Assembly: GCA_010094025.1 (NCBI GenBank)
Contig: ML991774.1
Location: 436,821 to 500,820 of the forward strand
Length of the DNA stretch: 64,000 bases
DNA from: Viridothelium virens
Lineage: Eukaryota; Ascomycota; Dothideomycetes; Trypetheliales; Trypetheliaceae
Reading direction: 5' to 3'
Positions 21,711-32,000 of this stretch are shown one piece after another; within the stretch, counting starts at the first letter, position 1; each line of letters opens with the position of its first letter. Position numbers and translations under genes: made by a program. The notes beneath the pieces were generated by a model. That model ran no database searches, was not told the DNA's origin, and saw only the letters and a program-made list of their open reading frames with translations.

Positions 21711-22899
21711 GCGAGAAGCCTTAATTGCAGCGATGAGTAAAAGTCCAAAGAAGAAACCGAACCCACGGAACAACAAATCGTGCCTGCACACGATCTCGCA
21801 ACAGCCAGTACAGCGTGTTGTGCCCCAGGTAGTCCGCTAATTGGAAGATGAGGAAATCAGATAAGAACTCCCCCAGGAAAATCATTTGCTTCACTCTTCT
21901 TGGTGTCGGCGGCCACAAATAGCTGCGCAGAGACCGCATCTTTCTCTGGATTCCATCATAGGCCTTCTAGCCTGCTTCGCCGCCCGGAGCTCTTCGCCCG
22001 TCGGGGGTCTTCCCTTACCACCTGCGAACCACCATAAAACTGCTGGTGCTCGTTCGTCATCTTCCAGTCGTCGTGTTGGCCCCCCTCCACGAAGAAAAAC
22101 CATATGCTCGAAACCGCTAGTCTTTTTGCCAGTAGTGGGAGAGGAACTGGGTGAAAAAGTTTGTTTAGATTGGTTTTCCGGCATCGTGCTCGACAACACA
22201 CCGATCGTCCCTCCGATTCTGAGGGAGAAGCACATAGAAATACTGAATACTATCAGACCTTTGTCATCGTAAACATCAGAATCTTCCATCTGCATCACCG
22301 CATGTACTTACTTCTGGCTTTAATGGGTTTATCTTTCGATGGCTCAGAGCTATTGATAGACAATGATTGCAGATGTCGTTGCAAGTTTCCAGTGGTGGTA
22401 CGTCTGACAATTCTAGCTACGCGAGAACATATATCTGACCAGCACATTGTGCAGGTATTGAATTTAAGTGTGGCGATTCTGAATCAGGTTTCTTTAGATA
22501 ATGCTCTGATACTATATCCAAACCAAGTCAACCCGAAAACTTGGAACAAGGCTCTTGTGCACGATCAAGCCGTGCTTGATCATTAATAATACATATAGAT
22601 TTTGGAAGACATGCAATCCGCCGAAATGCAGCTTTGTTGCACACTGTCAGGCCTGCTGTCACAGATGTTGTCCTTTGCCTGCAGCGTCCTCCCATCACTA
22701 ACCCTCAAGAGAAAGCCTCGGTCCGATGATTCATGCACGGTTGAGTTTGGAGCTGGATTCCTAATGATCAATCGGGCGACACCGTGGATGCTCATCCGCT
22801 GACACCAAAACCCCTAAGTCAAGGACCGACATGGTCCACACGATGCGCTCAATTATCTCCATTCGTAGTTCATCGCATTATGAGAAGAATCGCACCATC
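21711..22899. other. Spacer with coding-like but unresolved sequence
   Basis: Between RRB1 and the GPI12 3' end lie 1,189 bp. Open frames overlap on both strands at 21886-22300 and a third at 22161-22586 (+). On the minus strand a GTAAGT donor near 22313 and a TATTCAG acceptor near 22238 suggest an intron, but I could not join frames convincingly. The remainder, 22590-22899, shows nothing. Confidence 0.4.
21891..22298 (-). CDS. Possible small gene, frame uncertain
   Basis: The minus-strand frame encodes 135 residues. Its second half has coding flavour: FEHMVFLRGGGPTRRLEDDE, then APAVLWWFAGGKGRPPTGEE and LRAAKQARRPMMESRERCG. I recall no named family. The N-terminal part may be intronic: an upstream ATG near 22450 opens a frame with a basic, mitochondrial-presequence-like start (MCWSDICSRVARIVRRTTTG) that ends at a GTAAGT donor, but the downstream phase does not match this frame. 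It could instead be noise. RNA evidence would settle it. Confidence 0.3.
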   Translation of the reverse strand: MMQMEDSDVYDDKGLIVFSISMCFSLRIGGTIGVLSSTMPENQSKQTFSPSSSPTTGKKTSGFEHMVFLRGGGPTRRLEDDERAPAVLWWFAGGKGRPPTGEELRAAKQARRPMMESRERCGLCAAICGRRHQEE

Positions 22900-23878
22900 T
22901 TACCCGGTATCAGCTTTCAAGTCATTCACGGTCATGTATCTGCTCAGCACAATCCAAAACCATCGGAACCAGAGCATCTGACTCTGGTGAGCCGTCGTCA
23001 TGGCTCGTCGCGCCGCCCAATACTCACTCAACCCATTCGTAAAAAACAAGCGGTATGGAACATTACTCGCAGACTTCTTACTCCTCGTGGCCACTACCGA
23101 GGATAGTAGGGTTATTGGCGCGTCGAACAGGCCGAGATACTTGCGCACAATATTAGTTGAGGTCAAAGTGTAGAGCGTGACAGGGCAGTCCCAGCCCTTG
23201 TGACGATGCATAAGCGCCTTCATAAATGCGCGGGCTCCGTGGAGCAGAGAGATGTGGTTTGGATGACTTGAGACGCCGCCTTTGTCGAAGGTGATGAGGA
23301 CATCGATAGTTGCCGGAGGGGCACTGGTATTGGGTGTTTTAGCTAGACTGGGGGCGAAAGTTGAGAGTAACAGATCGCCAAGCAGACGCGAGTCCCATGT
23401 CGTGGTCATGGAGTCTGGAAAGTTTCTATATTGGAATAAGGAATGATGATATTGCAACGGACAGTCTAGCTGAAGGCCTTACGGATCATCAATGACTAGG
23501 ACATCATCCTCTCCTCTCAATCCAAGCATGAGTCCGCTCTTAGCCAGTTCCTTTTTCCTTGTTTCCCCTAGCCCTTCTGCGTTCCCTGCGGATAGTCTTA
23601 GCGTAGCGCATAAGATTCACTTTTCCAAAGACATAGACAGCAAAGAAAAATTGGAACCTACCGCTACTGAGACAAAGAATCTTGACATGATTGCCCAATG
23701 CTGGTTTCGTAAGAGCAAGGACCGTTGGAGCAAAGAACATGGCCTCATCATCAGGGTGGGCAATGAGAAGACAGATGCTTTTTCCGCGAAGCTTGGGAAT
23801 GCGATCAGTTAGCTGCGCTGTAGACAGCCATAAGAAAACTACGAGTATTGGCAGCAATGCCCATGAGGTCCACTCCAT
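22900..23878 (-). CDS. GPI12: GPI N-acetylglucosaminyl-PI de-N-acetylase (PIG-L)
   Basis: Three minus-strand exons (23878-23662, 23585-23483, 23425-22900) encode 281 residues. The enzyme removes the acetyl group from GlcNAc-phosphatidylinositol on the ER, step two of GPI anchor synthesis. A single N-terminal anchor (SWALLPILVVFLWLSTAQ) precedes the zinc motif AHPDDEAMFFAP; the second metal region reads FDKGGVSSHPNH. NAEGLGETRKKELAKSGLML and a C-terminal SRYMTVNDL also match the family. The start at MEWTSW is preferred because it puts the anchor at the very N-terminus; an in-frame ATG at 23935 would add 19 residues. Introns are 76 and 57 bp. The sequence after the stop contains GTAAGAT, so a further 3' exon is conceivable but not required. 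Confidence 0.9.
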
Positions 23879-24139
23879 GTCAGCTTTTTCTGTCCAGTCA
23901 CGCCAGTCCAGACGTGTTGGACCAGCAGGGAACATTTTCTGGCAGGGGAAAGCCTCAGAAGTTTAGGTACGCAGTGCACGGTCCACACGCCAAAGACTAT
24001 AAACTCGTAGCTCCATTCATCTCGTGCTTCTCGAGTGCATGAGGTAGTTGATAATATAGCATCTCCTCGCACAGCCCAACATCGGAGTTACTGTTCACCT
24101 CATCTTTCTGAGAAGATCTTGTTGTCAGATCTTGTGAGC

Positions 24140-24820
24140 ATGGCCGATTCTCTCGCCAACGGAAATCGAAAACAACGCCGTCAGGCTGCCAAAGACCGCA
24201 GCAGAAGCTCGGGAGGCGATGGCAGCGAAAATGACGCGCCACAGATCGAGCTACGATACCCAGACAAATCAGGACCGAAAGGCAAGACCCTCCTCGACAT
24301 CGCTGCAGAAAGAAACCTCCTCCGCGAAAAGCCGGCTGAAGTCGATGTCGTCGAAACCGACATCACAGCCGTGAACGAGGTAGCAGCAGCAGGAGACGCA
24401 GACCCTATTGGCCCTTTCGGCCAAGCCATCTTCCTCGCGATCACGCTGTCGATGCTTCACTTCACTCTTGATGTGCTCACCTACCAGCAGTATTCGCAAG
24501 CCATCGAGTGGAATGCGATTTACAAGAGGACGGCCATGGTCGTTCCGCAGCTCATCTTCGTGACGTACGCATTTCACAGCCGCTCGGTGTCACGATATCC
24601 TTTGCCGAAGCAGCTGTTCCTGCTGGCAGTCTCCGTAGCTTCTGGTTGCTATCTGATCTTTTCGGCCAACGAGCATGCCTACTTTGCGGTGATGAAGAGA
24701 GCTCCGCCTGTGGGGACGCTGTTGGTGTGGAGCTTCATCGAGATGAACTTGTGGTTTTCGATGTCAAGTCTGGCTGCAATTCTCGGCTACCTCTGGTGGT
24801 CAGGCTTCACTCTTCTTTGA
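24140..24820 (+). CDS. Four-helix membrane protein (DUF7719-like)
   Basis: An intronless gene of 226 residues from the ATG at 24140; the frame extends upstream without an ATG. The N-terminus is basic and soluble (NGNRKQRRQAAKDRSRSSGG), with KTLLDIAAERNLL in a short helix. Four hydrophobic segments follow: FGQAIFLAITLSMLHFTLDV, TAMVVPQLIFVTYAF, LFLLAVSVASGCYLIFSA, and VWSFIEMNLWFSMSSLAAIL. The GTLLVWSFIEMNLWFS stretch and the LHFTLDVLTYQQY motif resemble a widespread uncharacterised fungal family that I believe is catalogued as DUF7719; an ER location is likely but unproven. It is divergent to the GPI12 gene, 261 bp away. Confidence 0.8.
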   Translation: MADSLANGNRKQRRQAAKDRSRSSGGDGSENDAPQIELRYPDKSGPKGKTLLDIAAERNLLREKPAEVDVVETDITAVNEVAAAGDADPIGPFGQAIFLAITLSMLHFTLDVLTYQQYSQAIEWNAIYKRTAMVVPQLIFVTYAFHSRSVSRYPLPKQLFLLAVSVASGCYLIFSANEHAYFAVMKRAPPVGTLLVWSFIEMNLWFSMSSLAAILGYLWWSGFTLL

Positions 24821-25550
24821 CGGCTCGGGGCCCTTGTTACGACAGCACAACGTGTTGTTACGCAATGGAGATCTCGTCGTATTGCAGCTCGCGGTTTTGG
24901 CTAAAAATTCGAGTTACGGTTCGGGATCTCTGAGTGATCTAGCGCATCTTGATCTTGACTCATGAATGCGCTCTTTTGCGAATCGATAGCCTTGGTAGTC
25001 GATTCCGTAGGTGCGGATCTTTCCTCGGTCTTATCTGGCAAAGGAAAAGGGGACTTATGCTTTCCCAAGGCAAAGGATAACGGATCTAAATATTTTGGGG
25101 TTGAAATTACAACGGTAAAGTGAGAACAGATCCGATGCCAATTCATCTAGTCACAGCGAAGCCCATCCACACACAATATGCTATCATGCATCTCCACTTA
25201 TGAGCGGGTTGGAAATAAGGTTTAGATTACGCTCGATCTCCACAGAGCGCCTCTCCTCTCAGATTTTCCTTCTTGGCGTTTCTTCTCGCCTTCGGTCGAT
25301 CCTGATTGGTCACATGGCCCTCGGGAGTTCATTGCATAGACTGGGATGTATCTCTTTCAGCTGTAGCCGAGCATGCAGACGAAAATATTGGGCTAAGTAC
25401 GAGCAAGGCTGAGCCTCGTGATGGATTGCTCTTGAAGAATGTATTGCGGGACTTCTACACCTCTAAGAAGCTACAACTGTCTCATAATCTTTTCAACCTC
25501 TCTGGCAGCGAATCTTCTCTTATCTACGCCAGATAAGCCGGAACTTGTTT
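24821..25550. other. Gene-free spacer between convergent genes
   Basis: Frames are short. A minus-strand frame at 24901-25146 (81 codons, Ser/Lys/Asp-rich) and a plus frame at 25200-25412 have no similarity or splice support. The stretch should contain the 3' UTRs of the two flanking genes. Confidence 0.45.
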
Positions 25551-26604
25551 CTATATAGCTTTGGTCAATGGTGATCTTCTTGTGTTGCGTGGGATGACGC
25601 CCTTACCTCTTGCTGCTTGCAAGTGCACCATCATCCGTTCTAGCTCATCAACTTGGTCACTTTCATGTGCGTCATCCTCCGTGTCATTTGAGGATTCATC
25701 GCGAGCCAGAGCGGATTTCAGTGCCGCAAACTCGAAGCCCATCTCCTGACCTTCCATGTTGAAGCCGCTGTCCTCGTCCATTGGGTTTTCGTTGTAGGGC
25801 TCCAACTCGTCCAGGTCAAGAGACTCATTCATAGCCCAGTCGTTGCTCTGTAGTGCTTCCTTGATGCGTGCAATGCCCGTTTGCTCTAAAGGCCATGGTT
25901 CAGCTCATGGTAAGAGCCCAAAGCGTGAAGTAACAAACCTCCATATTCGTTACGCCCCGTAGCCTCAGCATCAATGAACTCAAATCCAAAATCACGGCAA
26001 ATGTCGTCCCAGTCGTCGAATGATATGTCTAGATAGGGTGTGACAGTCTGGGGCATCGCAACAGCAACGCAAGCTCCGTCCCAGCCATACTCAGAGCCAT
26101 TGTCCTTAACCTCGGATATTGCTCGTAGAGTATCTTTGATCGCATCCTCAATGTAGACATCAGAATGTTGTAGACAAAGCAAAAGAGAGAAAAGGGAAAA
26201 GAAAATTGAAACGAGCATCTCAGCTTACAAGATCAGTTTGTGTGACGGGCTTGGAGAAACAGTAAATCCAGGCACCCAAAGCTTGCACCACTTCCTTTGC
26301 CTCATCTCCCATGAATTCTGACTTCCATTCGGTGAGATTTCGAATCTCATCGATCCAAATAGGGATCTCTACTTTGTAGTAGTTTGTTTCCAGATTCCAA
26401 GTGTGCGACAAGCCTGCATTGGATCCCTGAGATGTTGCAGGTGCAGAACCCGTCAGATCTACACGGGTATGTTTAGCTACGAGTGATGTCGATAGGTTCG
26501 CCGCCAGAATTTGAATAGCAGGTATACGGACCTTTGAGTAGCTTTAGAATATCACAGTCGGGCGAAGAGACGGCGAGAATGCGCCTGGACTTGGCTATTT
26601 CCAT
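25551..26604 (-). CDS. IRC6: Adaptor-binding protein Irc6 / p34 (AAGAB-like)
   Basis: Four minus-strand exons (26604-26532, 26458-26229, 26146-25939, 25885-25551) encode 281 residues. Irc6/p34 proteins have a small-GTPase-like fold and chaperone AP-1/AP-2 adaptor assembly for clathrin-coated vesicles. The N-terminus RRILAVSSPDCDILKLLKDLTGS resembles a degenerate P-loop strand-loop. The middle has WIDEIRNLTEWKSEFMGDEAK and ALGAWIYCFSKP. FGFEFIDAEATGRNEYGE then matches the conserved GFEYVD...N.FGE motif and is joined exactly at the third intron. The C-terminus is acidic with an ELERMMVHLQAARG helix typical of the p34 C-terminus. Introns are 73, 82 and 53 bp; the second has alternative AG sites close by, so residues around DLDAIKDT may shift slightly. 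Confidence 0.87.
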
Positions 26605-26996
26605 TGCACTATGTTCGCGAAGCATGAAGAGCAGACAGTGCAGCGCTTCGTCATCAGAGGCATAACACAGCGATTATATAATACGCATGTCCGGCTCTGG
26701 TGACATCACGGCTGTTGTTATTTATCGGGGCTTATAATATTTATGACGGAGACGCATTGAAAAGGAGTCGCAATCAATATCTCAAGATTTTGATAGCCTC
26801 GTCGCTGGACGCCAGGCTCCCGAACGCCACCCATGCTAGACTTCATGCACGCTTGTGCGGATGATCGCTTCCAGATATCCCTTTTCACAAGTAATACCCT
26901 CTTCAGCTCCATGTGGCTACAAGAGAGCCAATTTACGTGGCACTCCACCTCTGCTTGCGACTCAACCACTCCGAATTTTTTTTACTTCGCAAGACC
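26605..26996. other. Spacer, nothing recognised
   Basis: These 392 bp separate the IRC6 start from the SmD3 stop, both on the minus strand. They should hold the IRC6 promoter. A short AT-rich stretch (about 26713-26750) is visible but no defined element. Confidence 0.4.
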
Positions 26997-27553
26997 TCAG
27001 CCCCTTCGTTGTCCTCTCGCTCTGTTGACTGTTGCACGACCTCTGGCAAGACCCACACCACGTCCTCTTGTACCACGAGATCGGAACATGGGAGCATTTC
27101 TATCAATGCTGTTAGTTGCATTCTCGGCAGACAACTCGGCGGCACCAAAAACCGCGCAAAGAAATCCGATACATACCGGAGCATATCTGGTACGATGAAG
27201 AAGCGCACATGCGAGCCGCGAATGTAGACTTGATCCAGATGGGACACTCGACCGTCTCGCGCAGTAACCGTGATATCTTTGAGCTGCACGTTCATATTAT
27301 CTTCGGCTACAGAGACGGCTGTTAGCGCTATGATATACCCGCCTGGCAGCAGGACGATCCGTACCTTCTAGAAGTTTGCCACGGAAGACTTGGCCGGTCG
27401 TGATCTCTACCGTAACGACATGACCCTGCAGTAGAGAATTAGCATCTACTTCCGCACAAAGTGAGCGCGCAGCCGCATGGAGTGGTAGGAAGGGGAGGTG
27501 CCTACCGAGGCCTCGTTCAAAAGTTTGATTGGTATTCCGATTGTGCTCGTCAT
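26997..27553 (-). CDS. SMD3: Small nuclear ribonucleoprotein SmD3
   Basis: Four minus-strand exons (27553-27506, 27425-27365, 27306-27177, 27099-26997) encode 113 residues. SmD3 is one of seven Sm proteins forming the ring on U1, U2, U4 and U5 snRNAs. The protein reads [20 protein letters not shown], then [40 protein letters not shown] and [19 protein letters not shown], covering Sm1 and Sm2 motifs. The C-terminal [16 protein letters not shown] and RARGQRRG form the usual RG tail. Introns are 80, 58 and 77 bp. Because splicing divides the ring-forming domain into pieces, no single open frame looks like SmD3; the assembled product is almost invariant with family members. Confidence 0.97.
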
Positions 27554-27774
27554 TTTGTACAAGAGCAAGCAAGAGTGTCTATTAGCTAGACGAGGGTGGA
27601 GTGCGCAATATGTCTAAGAAACCAAGCTCAAGAATTATTGAAGAAGCCCTGGCATTAGCGCAACAACTAGCGTGATCCGTGAGGTCAGACCCTTGCACCT
27701 TGCCCGTACCGTACTCCTGTTAATAATATTTAATATGGACCACTGTATGCCACGCATCGACTTCTGACATTGTC
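27554..27774. promoter_or_regulatory. Compact divergent promoter, SMD3 / GEP4
   Basis: Only 221 bp separate the two start codons, so the genes must share promoter sequence. An AT-rich stretch (TAATAATATTTAATATGG, 27721-27738) lies near the GEP4 side. Confidence 0.5.
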
Positions 27775-28834
27775 ATGAATCTCTCTGGCGCGGTTCATGC
27801 CTTTCGAATTCTTCGTGAACCCAGTCTTTGCCTTCCTCATGCTTCTATATCCAACTTTAGAGACCTTCCAATACCCCTCAGTCTAGCCTTCAACCCTTCA
27901 CCCGGCCAGAAGTCAGTCGATATCAGAGCCGTCGTTCTGGACAAAGATAACTGCTTTGCCATCCCCCATGAGAATGCTGTCCATGAACCGTATAATGTAT
28001 ATATGACCCTTTTCCACGCCGTATCTTCTCTTCTACCATACAGAAACAATACCTATTTCCATACCCTTGGCATAAATCATCTGCAATGATTCTGATGCGA
28101 GGCTTAACGATAGGATACCTTTCAGCGATTGCGCAAAGCATACACAGGATCACGTCTCCTCATAGTTTCAAATACCGCTGGGACGCCTGGTACCCGGAAC
28201 AAAGCCGAAGCTTCACTTCTTGAGCATAACACCGGTGTAAAAGTCTTGCACCATAATATTAAAGTAGGTGAAGGAATAGATTTCTTTCCTTACCCATTGG
28301 AACTCTATCACTTCTTAGCCTGTCTATACAAGTTATTTGGGGTGGCCTTGTGCATGAAGCCTATCACTGAAAGTGGGACTGCGCACACTCTGACCTAGTC
28401 TTATACGCTCACACAGCAGGTTCTGCAAGTCAATTCGTAATGGCCTGTGCATGAACTTCTTATGAGTAGGCTACAGACGTGGGGGCGACAGCGATGGCTA
28501 AAGATTTGGTAGAAGCCTGGATGCGGACACGAGATCCTGCAGTACTTCCGCGATGCCTCTGATGCGCAAATAACTGCGCCTTCGCAGATTGCAGTGGTCG
28601 GAGACCGTCTCCTCACCGATGTCCTCATGGCTAATACGATGGGCTGGCATGCTCTGTGGGTCAAGGATGGCGTGGTGGAGAGGAAGGGACTGGTAAGCTC
28701 GTTTCCATTGGGCTTTGCGGATAAGAATGCTGATTTTTCTGTTCTAGTGGGCTCACCTCGAACACGGTCTGGCCGCATTCCTTACGAGGCGTGGCTATGA
28801 GCCACCAGAGCCTCATCACGAGAATTGGCGTTAG
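27775..28834 (+). CDS. GEP4: Mitochondrial phosphatidylglycerophosphatase Gep4
   Basis: Four exons (27775-27996, 28126-28263, 28513-28692, 28748-28834) give 208 residues; all junctions are phase 0. Gep4 dephosphorylates phosphatidylglycerophosphate at the mitochondrial inner membrane, a cardiolipin-synthesis step. It is a HAD-family enzyme: motif I is VVLDKDNCF, motif II is LLIVSNTAGT, and motif IV is VVGDRLLTDVLMAN. KKPGCGHEILQYFRD also matches. The first two introns are long for this window (129 and 249 bp) and the join HEPYN/RLRKAY seems to lack about four residues (a DKFQ-like step) found in relatives, so a microexon or different exon-1 end is possible. The third exon ends GVVERKGL and the last adds WAHLEHGLAAFL. 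Confidence 0.9.
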
Positions 28835-29086
28835 CTATTAGCCATATATGGCGTGTATGTTTATCACTCGTTGAACCTGGCGCATGAAATCAAGCTAGAG
28901 AAACGCAAATCGGCTTATATTTGTACTGTCATACATATATACAATATAGCTATGGATCTTCGCAAGCGTCTGGACACTTTTGAATCGATGCGAAACGATG
29001 GCGCTCGCCCGTTACCAGCATTCAACCCCTCCGAAATGATGTTCGGGAGGCTCGTGGACTCAAGCAAGATAAGCGACGATGTATCA

Positions 29087-32000
29087 TTAAGCGACAGACG
29101 ATTCACGTGACGGTACGTTGCTCTGGTCGGTCTCATGTGAGGACATATTCCATTCATGGCCTGCTGTTCTGAGGACGAGGGAGGCATTCAGAGCTTTTGG
29201 AAACCATCTCTCCCGCCGCGTAGTCTCGCGCTTGCCTCCCTCGAGAGCGCTCCGACTTGCTCTAGTCAGACGTGCCTTTTTTGCAATACGTCCACCTTGT
29301 GAGACTAGGTTGCTTTGCTGTAGGCGTCGTTCTTCTAAGGCTAAGTCGAAGGCGACAATAGAGCGTATGTATGGAGCAGCATCTTCGATGATAGGTGCCA
29401 TGGTACCATCGAAGATGGACGGCCCGGGTATCGTGAATTGGAGTGCTGCTTGTGGGCCAGGATCTGTGAGACATTCAAACGCGATTAAGAAATCAGCGTG
29501 CTTCAAAGACCGAGCCTGGTGTGTATGGCTGATATCTTCGTCGAGACTCGGGGAAACGATATCGTCCTCGTACGTCGCTAAAGACTGGCTGGGTGGGCAC
29601 ACATCTTGTATGCCTTCTCGTACCAGGATTGAGTCTGCGCCAGTGGTTAAGTACGTCGAGAGTTGAGAGTCGGTATTAGTGAATGTAACTTTGAGGTCAG
29701 CTTGAATAAGTTGATAGCCTTCCATGTAGTCGGCACATGCTGAATTATCTATCTGGGGCTCTGTAGGATCAAGCACGTCCTTCGAAATGTAAGTAACTGT
29801 GCATATAAGGAGGAGATCTGAAGGGAATACCTTGTATTGTGACGTCGACCCTGCTCCACAAAATATATTTGCAGTGCTCCTGACTCCGAGGGCCAAGTCG
29901 AGGTCCCTCAGCGCCTCGAGCTTGTTTCTTGGCTGCATGGAAATGGGATCAGTGGCACCGAGATCGCAATCCACGTGCACTCTGCTTGTATCATTCTCGT
30001 TACGGCCTTGTAGCGGGGCTTCAATGAGCTCGTTGTCGCCAAGAGCTGAGCATCGATTGCTCGAGTTCTCAAAATACGTATTTCTGCTCACAACTCGAAG
30101 TCGATTTCCATCGGCATCACCGTCTTTGCCAGGGGGCCATCGCTGATAGATCCATTCTAGCCCGCCTTTTCGATCACCAATCCCTATCTGGCACCAGAAG
30201 TCAAGTTGCTGAACAGTGGCTCTCAAATCTTGTTTATATGATAGGAAGAGTCTCGAAACAGCGGATCGACGGAGGATGTGGCCCTCATTCGCCGCCATCA
30301 ATAGTAAGTAATCTACTGCCACGTCGAGAGACGGAGGCGAGCAACGCAGAATGGCATGGAGGTTCAGCGAATCGAGTGGAACCAAACTTTCATCATTGCA
30401 TGTCAGAATGATAGGACGCTTCGAAGAAACTGCCAATGTAATCAACGATTGCCAGAATTGCTTGTCTTCCTCGAAGAGGATGTCAACTTCTTCCAAGAGG
30501 ATCAGTGACTGCTTCTGCTTTGAAGAACTCTGTGTCTTATGCTGTTGGTGCACCAAACCGGAGCTTTTTCTTGCTTTTGTTTTCGTTGGTTTCATAACCT
30601 TGGGTGAAGACGAAGGTTTTGCAGTGAAGAAAGATGTCATCGTGCCTTGTCTGCCCGTACGTAAGTCTTTCTGAAGAGCCTTCCCGAGCCGTGCGGTATC
30701 TTCTTCGGCCGATAGATTCGAAGCATCATCGACTGTGGATTGGTATAGATGATTTTCAGCCATGTCACCGACCTTCTCTAACAGTTCTTTTCCGCCCCGT
30801 CGGCTACCCGCGTTAAGTTCGAAGACCTCGAATCCCAATTCTTTGGCAACCGCATAAACAGTTGCCGTTTTGCCGCAACCGCAAGGTCCACTAAGCAAGA
30901 CGGCATTCGTCATTCTGGCTTTTGAGTTAGAGGTAAGGTCACCGATGCGGAATATTGATTTCGAATGGTTTGAGATGGGCGCTTGGAGAACATCATCATC
31001 AGTAACGTCAGCATGCTCCATCATGTCATCCTCATCATCCGTGGAAATGATAAAATCATCAATGTCATCACGTTTCTTACGCTTCTTTCTCTTGGCTCTG
31101 GCAGCTTCATCCTTGCGAGACGGCTGCATCTTTACACCGTTTGACTTGCCTGTGTCCACTGCCGTGACAGCCAATGTCTTAAGCCATTCCCGTAACGCCA
31201 TAGGTTCGGGCCCAGATTGCAGGACCTCCTCTGCGCTAGATGGGGCATACTTTTGAGTCCACGGTTCTGTCTCGCGGAGACCTCGATCAAAAGGCGTTAG
31301 TGAGGTTGACAACCTCTCAAAATCTTGGACGAATCGCGGATAAGGATCTCGGCGCCAAGTCGAATTCTTTTCGAGCTCGTGTCCTACGCCCACACCCCCG
31401 CCAGCTATGGCGGGATACAATTCCCTCGAGATCAGTTGCTGGAGCTGCTTCCCGGCTATTAATAGCCTCTCCGGGATTTTAAGTGGCTCTCTTGCAAATG
31501 CCTCCAACGCAGGTAATTCCATTAAAGCTTGTTGGTAGTCCTTTTCGGATAAAATGACGCCTGCCTTTCTTTTGCGCTGTTTTGGTATAACCGATCTGCA
31601 TCGATCATTCCTCTGGTTCTCGGAGACCGGTCTTGGATGACTTGAAAAAGCACCACGAACATGAACCATATCCTTCGAAGGCCACAAAGCTTCAGGGTGA
31701 CCCATGGCCTTTGCAGGTCTCCTTCCGTCTCTTTCAGAGTCGAATCGCATAGCAGCAGTCGGGGGCTGAGGTTGTGCTGCCTGAGCCTGAGCCTGGGCTC
31801 TGAGTTTCCCAGGGGTAGCGGCGCTACTGTGGCGAGTTCTCGCGTTCTCCGAAGAAGGGTTACTCGATGGCCTGTCTATCTCCGAAGAAGTAGCTTTCAA
31901 TTTACTCGACCGAGTCTGACGGCGACCGCCTAAGTGAAAAAAGGGATGTAATGCTTTCGCTTGATCTTCGTTCGTAGTCTTGGAAGCCAGGGCCTGGTCA

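Noticed and set aside
29118-29666. 182-codon plus-strand frame over the 3' part of ELG1
   Set aside because: Antisense shadow; no similarity and no splice signals.
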